Source: Setaria digitata (Eukaryota; Nematoda; Chromadorea; Rhabditida; Setariidae). From it: a DNA stretch of 64,000 nucleotides. The first letter of the stretch is position 1. The number at the start of each line of letters is the position of its first letter. Where the stretch lies: positions 868,001 to 932,000 of the forward strand of contig RCAB01000001.1 of NCBI GenBank assembly GCA_003640385.1, written 5' to 3'. The notes under the pieces were generated by a model. It did not search any database and was not told the origin of the DNA. It saw only the letters and a program-made list of their open reading frames with translations. A program made the translations under genes and the position numbers. This document shows, piece by piece, positions 51,253-64,000 of this stretch.

Positions 51253-54200
51253 ATTTGCCTTGACTAAATTGAATTTTTTTTGAAATTCTGATAAAATGAA
51301 ACTTCGCTTCCTTGATAATTAAAATATTTATTATAAGCAGTTTTGGATTAAAATAGATTACGAATATTATTACGAATACTTTACGGACTGAGTTTAAGAG
51401 GGGAATCATGGCGATATGACGAAATAAATGTTAGTGTGGATCATGTATAAATTCGGATTCGGATGATTTAATGTTTTGTTTACAAAATGAAAGTAATGGA
51501 TGAGAAGCGGTCTTGTTAATCAGATATGCCCTCAAGAGTAATGTGGGGACTTGTCTAGATATCTAGGCCAAAAAAATTCAGCGTTTGTAAATATGCATGC
51601 AGATTATCGGGATAGACTTGGTTTACCTAGAGAGGATTGCTATGGACTGCACAACTCCACCTAATTCACTTCCCCCATTAAAGATTTTTTTTTTAAGAAA
51701 AAGAGAAGAGAAACTAGTGGAAATGTTTGAAAGTACAAACCTGTGACTGTAGAGCAGTAGTTCAACAGTAGAAGCAGTAAATAAGCAGTAAAACTGTTAA
51801 GCAGGGGAAGCATAACTCTCTTAGAGAGAACCTTTAAGTCTTCAGACTACCCAGTAGGCCATACAAGGCCCAACTTAGCAAGTAGCATTGGAGCAGAGCC
51901 TATACTCTTCCCCAAAAAATCGATCTACACCCTGGCTTGCATGTCGTTGCGCGTGCTACATTTTTGGTATAATTTGAAAAAAGATTTTCAAAATGGAGTT
52001 CTGTGGATGAAAGATATATTTGGATGTTTCCTTATATATCCTATTTTCAACATTCTTAAACTCCATCGAACCGGGCTCTCTTTTCGTGCATTACTTAAGC
52101 CTAGAAAGGTACTTCCTTCAAAAAGTCTCCATGAACTGACATTGATGTTAAAGCTAGAGAGATAATGTTTACTTCACACACAATTCATACACTGAATAAA
52201 CATCGTCATGTATTAGTATTAGTACATTGTACAGTCTATCTTTAAATCTGTATGGCAAAACTTTCCTCGTCTTACTCGATTTCTTTTTTGATCGGTGCAG
52301 ATAGACTTCAGAAGCAGAGGGTAGCAAAGTAGTCTAGAAGAAAACAAAATTTGCCTCATAGTGCAGCTCCAAAAAATATTCATGTAATGTCTTCTTAGGT
52401 CTTCTTACCTTTCCGATATACAGCTTGAAGTGCAAATATACAGCTGGCTGCTATGTATTTTAGATTGTCGGCACTCTAAACAAAGTCATTACTCATACCT
52501 AAATTATTTCTCTTATCAACTGATCATGCAAAGCCACTGAAAATTATGCATTCATTGTGGCCAAATTGCTACTCACCCATCGTGTTCTCATTTGTTTACC
52601 GAACGAATCTCGTTGCAAACTGCTCGGGAGCAAGACATCACAAAATCACTCGTCATAAATGAACACACTGAATCAAGAGGTTCGTACTGAGTAAACCTTT
52701 TTCCACAAGTTTTTCCACGAAATCATTGATATTGATAAGTAAACACACTGACTTCACTTGGGTGTCCAAACCCAGCAATCATTTTTACACTGAAACACTG
52801 CATCATAGTAGTACTGTTCCTTCCAGCACAATGCCACGGTGATAAAATAGTTTTCCTTCTCTTATCAGTGCACTTCTACCGGCCGGTACCTCAGAGGAAG
52901 CTTAACATCAATCACCAAATGGAGTCAATATTTGAGCATTAAGGAATTTTTCTACTTCATTTTCTGGTTGCACTAAAAGAACTTTCTCATCACTGCTTCC
53001 ACCGCGCAAATTCTTCTCCAGATCGCAGAAAGACTTTCTTAAAAGGTTCATTTGTTACTGTAGAACGAACATATGGAAAGAAAAATAAAAACTTGTCTTA
53101 CTCATCTAATGCATCCAGCCGATTTCATATAAATATATATGCTTTTTATATATGCTATATATGTATGCTTTTTATTACATTTGAAACTTGAAGAGTAACA
53201 ATGCAGGAAAAACCAGATTATTTAGATTTCAACAATTTAAAAAAACCCCAATGTTCAGACTAAAATCTGATTATAACAAAGGACGAAGGCAAAGATTTCA
53301 TGCCTTACAAAATAAATGGTGCAATAACTAATGACTTAAAAAACACAACTAGAGATCCTCGATTACGGAAAAGTAAGGACAGAACACAAACATATGCAAA
53401 CAAAAGCAATAAATTTAATGAAAAGAAGGCATACCAAAGGTAACAACAGTGCTTACGCTTACTTTTTAGCATAATCATCTGAAGGTAAAATTTCAACGCT
53501 ATTCATCTAGAATTAGTTCTTCAACAATGTCGAAAATAATGCATTACGATAAAAAAAAAAACCATGAGTCGATAAACTAGAAATTTATCACCATTCCAAA
53601 AAAAAAATTTCCACGGACCGTACGAAAGTAAAACTGAGGACTCATTTCAACTTGTTCACCAAAAAAGTTTAATCTTTTGTTTGAAATGCAGTGATATTAT
53701 TTCCAATCACGACGAAAATTTTGTTTAATTTTGTAAAATACGCGTCCAGAAAAAAATATACTTGTTTGTTAGAACATAATAATTACTTGAACAGAGAATG
53801 CCATAACATGCGCAAATATAAGTATGCATCCACACATGAGCATCTCCAACTACCAAATGCAGTAAGCAAATTGACTATTGTATTAGTAACAATTCAGAAT
53901 TCAAAGATTAGCAAGCTGGGGAACATATCATATGAAATCAAAATAGAATTTCTTGAAAGATAGTGCAGTTCAACAACTTTATCAACTACTTAAACCAACC
54001 TAAGTTCCAATGATCTGACAGGAAGGTATAAAATTCGTACTCTCAGTAAGAACTATGAAGTATTTGAAAGAGGGAAATGCTCCTGTTGTTTGTTGCCAAT
54101 GAAATTCTTATTTCCATTAAAAATAACCCTCTGTTACTCTTCTTAATGTCCACTGCACTATTTATAACACGACGTTTGAAACTCAACAAAAATAAGAATC

Positions 54201-57100
54201 CCTACAGTGAAAGAGCATTGGACCAGAGTCCCGGCAAAGATTTGCGAACGGAAAGTATACACTGATCCTTCTTCAATTTGTAATCGATACTCAATATTTT
54301 ACCCGGGCATTTCTGCATCTCAAAAAACCGTCTCTCCAAAACTGTTTTCATTGGTGGCTTCATCTTTTTGTTTAATTTAAACACTTCCAACAACACGCTC
54401 AAGCTCCTGTAAAGAAGTAAAACTGCATAAAAATTCTATTTTAACCATAAAAAAAAAAAGATGAGAATGCACTCTGACCACAAAAAAAGTGGAATAATTT
54501 ATTTTTATAATATATTCATTATTAAGGTCACGTATTCGAAAATTAAGAAGCTTGGATCATTACGACTTTTCAGTATTGCATTCTCACATATTTCTCTATA
54601 CCAATTCATAATGAACAGTTTTAAAAAAGCAAAAAAAAAAATCGATTTCTTTCACTGAATGTATCATCGATGAATGTGGGACGTAACACTTAATCTACAC
54701 AATTACAACACCTACTCTTCATTGTATTTCAGGTGTACATCAGTATTAGCAGCATGAACCAACGTCTTTTCCTTGATTCCCATCACTACCAAATGTATTT
54801 TCAAAATAGTCATACTATCATCATATTTTACTGAAATAAAAAGTACTGCACAGTTTATAGCAAAATCTATTTCAATATTAAGTTCTCATATACGAAAATT
54901 TTCAGTGGAAAAGAACATAAAATTAATGCGTTTCGATATCGAAAATAGTTCTCATATAAACATTCCTCAGCTCCATAGCTTTTCTTTTTCCTTCACATCA
55001 TATACCGCTAGTGTTTTAATAAAAATTATAAATCTCCACTTCTTGGCATCTTTTGAGTCTTTCAACTATAAATTCACAAACCTCCAACAGGTCCAGGTAA
55101 CGCCTTGATATCATCGCTCCAAGTGAACATTGCTGATTGTATCAGAAACTCGTAAATTAAGAAAAGGAAAGACAATGAAGATGCATTTTTACAAAACCGC
55201 ACAGGACATTCTTCCACTTAAACAAACTGTTTGCTTATACTCGACCTTCAATTCAATCCATACATCACTGCAAGAGAATAGTTTATTCGGCAAATGCAAT
55301 AACGTCCTCTGTAAAACGATGACTTAATTAAAGATCTAATAGATGAGGTTAAGTATAGATTCATGCTCAGATAAATTGTCATTTCAAAAGTACACGAATT
55401 AAAAAACGCTATTCATATAAAAAAGTTCGTATCACTGCAAAAAAATGACAATAATTTCCTAAAGTTTTCTTTGCAGCACTTCCTTAATTCATTTTATTCT
55501 GAAGTTTCACTAGAAATACCTTGTATATGTAACAAAACTGAATTAGCTTCAGTTTGGATGCAAGGTAGAACAGCTCAATTTCACCTTGAGAACAAAGTGC
55601 ATACAGCATGTAAAGAAGATGAAAACAAAAAGGATAAGTATAAAGACAGGCGTAAAAACAAAGTAACTTCTTGAATTACTTTACGCTGAATAGTAATGGA
55701 AAAAGCGAAATAAGAGCAAGAAAAAAGAAGGAAGCACAAACTAAAAGAGTACCTACTTAACTGCAAAAAACAATCCAGGAAGTTGTGGATGATAGGGAAC
55801 TGTATACGTTATTGATTTCATTTATTTATAAGGAAAAAGAGTGATATAACTGAACCCTCAGTTATAACCCTCAATTCAGTAGCAAAAAGATTAAACAATT
55901 AAAAACTGACCTTTCAATGCATTCTATATTTTTCACTCGCACTGCCGACTAGCAATTACGCTTCAATTACGAAAAGTACAACTTGAGGAAAGAAAATGAA
56001 ATTTTCATATCATTTCATACTTTTCTACGAATCTAATTGAGTTCACAAATCGTTGCCAGCAGCATATATTCATACATATACTCACCCCGCATATTTCAGT
56101 ATTTACAGTGATAAAGAATTTCATATTCGCTATTTGACAGAAGATATCACAGGTATACTGAATTTCGGTTATTACTGGGAAACAGCACACTTCTAATTAC
56201 TTTCAAGCATCAAATATTTATCTACAAAAAAAAAAAAAATGACATTGAAATAAATGAAGTACACTGAATGAGAGAAAGGAATTTGTTTTGAACAGTTCAC
56301 TTTACGGTTCAAGTAGTAGCACTTTATAGCATCTATCCAAAGTTCAGTGAGTTATACGGAGAGTAACAGTAATAACAACTTTCTTCCTTCTATATCTATA
56401 ACATTTTCATTTCCTTTCTTCTCCCTTTACTCCTACTTTTTTCATAATCTCAAGAGTGGAAATCCAAACCCAACAAAGAACTCCATAACACAAAACAGGA
56501 CTGAATGCACAAAATTTCAGTGTCACAAATTTTTACTCAGCGATGACATGTTCAACCAAAGTATCGGTCACTGTATAAGACAAACCATTGTATAATAATT
56601 TCCACATTAACGTTTAGCAGAAATAATCGAACAGCGAATGATAGGAGTACATAACGTTAGACTTCATGACATATGTCCATTTCATTCGCCTGTAAGCGAG
56701 AGCGAATTGCTCTAAAAGAAAATGAACGCCACTTCACCAGATTGCGTCACTAAAATATGCAAAATGTAACAGGACTGAAAACAGGCTTCAGTGTTATCTG
56801 CTTTTTGTGACAGAAAGTCTGTACTTGTCCAAATGTATCAACACGTCCCCCTCCCTCCACTTCAAGTTGACCTCTGACCTTCGACCTCACAACCATAAGT
56901 CCACCTCACTCTCACCACTTCATCAAATCAATTATTGACGGGCAGTCATACGGCCCGTTTCATCTTGTTGCATCTGTCAAGTAATTGGGCTTCCAAAAGT
57001 AGATAAAGTGAAGCAAAGGGAGTGGAGTACGTGCGCACGGGGTGAGAGTTTGATTGTATGGTTTTTTATTAAAATGTCTCAAGTAAGACGTTCAACCTTC

Positions 57101-57102
57101 AG
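57101..57102 (+). other. Spliced-leader type acceptor at ddx-15 start
   Basis: The sequence caaccttcag ends exactly at the base before the ddx-15 ATG. An acceptor abutting the start codon is a common nematode trans-splicing arrangement. Confidence 0.55.
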
Positions 57103-62330
<5,228 letters not shown>

Positions 62331-64000
62331 TTTGGTTGTACTTATTAGCATTTCTATTGATTTCCACCCCAACTTCTAATTATTTTAGAAAAAGTTCCAT
62401 GAATTTAAGACATGTTTAATCATACGATCGTAGTTTGGTTTGATCCTCCTGTGCTTCACTTAATGGCTTTACTTTTAAAAAAAAAGTAGAAAGTGAAAAA
62501 AAGTATGAAAATAACTTTGCCTTTATTAGAGAATAGTGATAATAATATTCTTATTGGTGTATTTTTTTTTTTTTTTTTTGAATACTGAATTTTTAATCAG
62601 CTGTTTTTAGTTATGCTGTTTAAAATAAGTTTTGTCTCATCCTTTTCAACTGTTGTATGTGTTGTATAGTTTTATTGTAGGCTCGCTCTACTTTTTTATG
62701 TTTGCAAATATGTGTTTTTGCTCTTTTCAAAAACGAGTTTGGCACATTTGTTGGTTTCTTTACTGTTGCCAGGATTTCCATATTCAGCTGGCATATTTTG
62801 TTTTCAGTGAATAAATGTTATGTTTATATTTTTATATGATACTGTGGGATTTGTTGATGCCATTTAATAAAGAGTGGCATATTTTGAAACCTAAATCACA
62901 TTTTATATCTAAGTATACCATAATTTTTTAAACCCGCGGAAGTTTTTCATATGTAACTGAGGAACCGTAATCACAATAACTGGTTAAAATTATTCTGTTA
63001 GAACTCAGAACGAGACATCTGGTAAGCATTTAGCTGATTGTTGTTGTTACTGCTCGACTTATTCATGTAACATGTGAAACATTTCAGATCGATTTGTATT
63101 TTAGCTCGCGTTTGTTGATTTGCTGATCTGAAAAATTTCGTTGTAACTTGTATCTTGTAAACAAAGGCAGTCAGTTATTGGATTTAATTCGTTCTAAAAG
63201 TAAATGATGGAAGAGTCTACATTAAATTCTGTACACTAGTGGATTTGAAAAAGACATTTGATCAAGGTAATTTTGTACAATATAATAATATTTATGAAAC
63301 TGTTGCAATAATTTATGCATCATTTTACAAGCTGTAGTTAAGTACTGATGCCTTCGGTTAGGTTAATCTTCAATATGTCTTTTTATAAAACTGCTTCAGC
63401 TGTTTATATATTTTATTTTTTTGGTCAACTTCTCACCTCATATCTGAGAAAAGAAGGAAAGTGGATGTTTTGATTTCATCGATGGTTTCTTTATTTTGTT
63501 CTTATTCTACATTTCAATCAGTAATTTTTCCTCAATCTCTTTGTCAGAAGATATGCATGGGATGTTTGGATATGCAGTCACCAACACATGAAAGTAACTA
63601 TGCGTGGAATAATGCGATCATCAATCAGATAATGGGTTCCTGATCGTTTTATTAGTAATTGTTCTTTTGTCGTGGCGACAGCATTTTAGTGTAAATAATG
63701 TTGTCATGAGCTTGGTCAGCAATTGGATGGTAACAGTGAACCAAATGTAAGCAGCAAATTGTAAATTACATTGATTGATTAAACGATAACTGCTTTGAGC
63801 TAACTATAAACCAAAATATATATTGAAAAATAGTTTGAGATGGCGAAATACATAAATTAGTTTAAAATTAATTGCATTAATCTGTGCGTCATTGTGTTGT
63901 TTTATATGTATAATCCTTTATCGCTATACTTTATTACATTTATATTTGCAACAATGAATTTTGGAAGGGAAGTGAAAGAAGATAATTGAAAGGTTGAATG
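62331..64000. other. 3' flank of ddx-15
   Basis: Non-coding AT-rich sequence with a T tract at about 62562-62579. AATAAA motifs at 62810-62815 and 62866-62871 are candidate poly(A) signals for ddx-15. No further gene was supported up to the window edge. Confidence 0.55.

Larger units (their letters stand above)
48934..57102. other. Large gap between TMEM132 and ddx-15
   Basis: About 8.2 kb with divergent flanking genes. The missing first exon(s) and promoter of TMEM132 should lie here, as does the ddx-15 promoter. Frames are short and AT-rich, with one long AT microsatellite and several A/T homopolymers. A minus-strand ATG at about 49478 with a GTGAGG donor could join the first TMEM132 exon in phase but gives no signal peptide, so it was not called. 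Confidence 0.45.

Noticed and set aside
51203..51409. Minus-strand frame ending in a long Ile-Tyr run
   Set aside because: Caused by the AT repeat; no splice context or conserved sequence.
53305..53496. Minus-strand frame with a hydrophobic stretch as the missing TMEM132 signal exon
   Set aside because: The hydrophobic run is too far from the start, lies over 4 kb away, and no donor in the right phase was seen.

Overview
The window is AT-rich eukaryotic DNA with short multi-exon genes. It has GT...TTTCAG introns, several TTTCAG acceptors a few bases upstream of start codons (spliced-leader style), (AT)n tracts and poly-A/T runs. Gene content and splice style point to a nematode, and my best guess is a clade III (spirurid/filarial) species; the species is inferred, not proven. 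All exon chains below were built by hand from splice sites, phase and remembered family alignments. There is no transcript support.

Layout, left to right: an apparently gene-free stretch with a scrambled AT microsatellite (1-5.6 kb); a NIPA magnesium transporter (minus, 5662-8907); a 4.6-kb gap holding one weak leucine-rich-like ORF; the GPN-loop GTPase gop-2/GPN1 (minus, 13512-15747); divergently, a gene joining a BRCA2-type BRC motif to the three DNA-binding OB folds of the RPA large subunit (plus, 16369-19998); a GALNT11-like polypeptide GalNAc-transferase (minus, 20891-24542); an unrecognised C2H2 zinc-finger protein (plus, 26841-31221); a weak minus-strand ORF beside rbm-26; rbm-26 (plus, 34176-39778); a candidate small secreted protein (plus, 40840-41644); a TMEM132 homologue (minus, 41938 to about 48933, 5' end not found); an 8-kb gap; and the spliceosomal DEAH helicase ddx-15/DHX15 (plus, 57103-62330).

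The most notable item is the BRC-RPA1 gene. Exon 1 encodes a textbook RAD51-binding BRC motif (FVTASGK...LFE). The following exons encode RPA70 DBD-A, DBD-B and the zinc-ribbon DBD-C, while the usual RPA70N domain is absent. The predicted 546-residue protein couples a RAD51-loading peptide directly to an ssDNA-binding module. That is the same arrangement as artificial BRC-RPA70 fusions used in BRCA2 research, but here it appears natural.

Other genes are housekeeping or membrane functions: nuclear import of RNA polymerase II (GPN1), splicing and RNA surveillance (DHX15, RBM26), O-glycosylation (GALNT) and cell-surface adhesion/cytoskeletal signalling (TMEM132). No tRNA, rRNA, CRISPR array or intact transposon was recognised.
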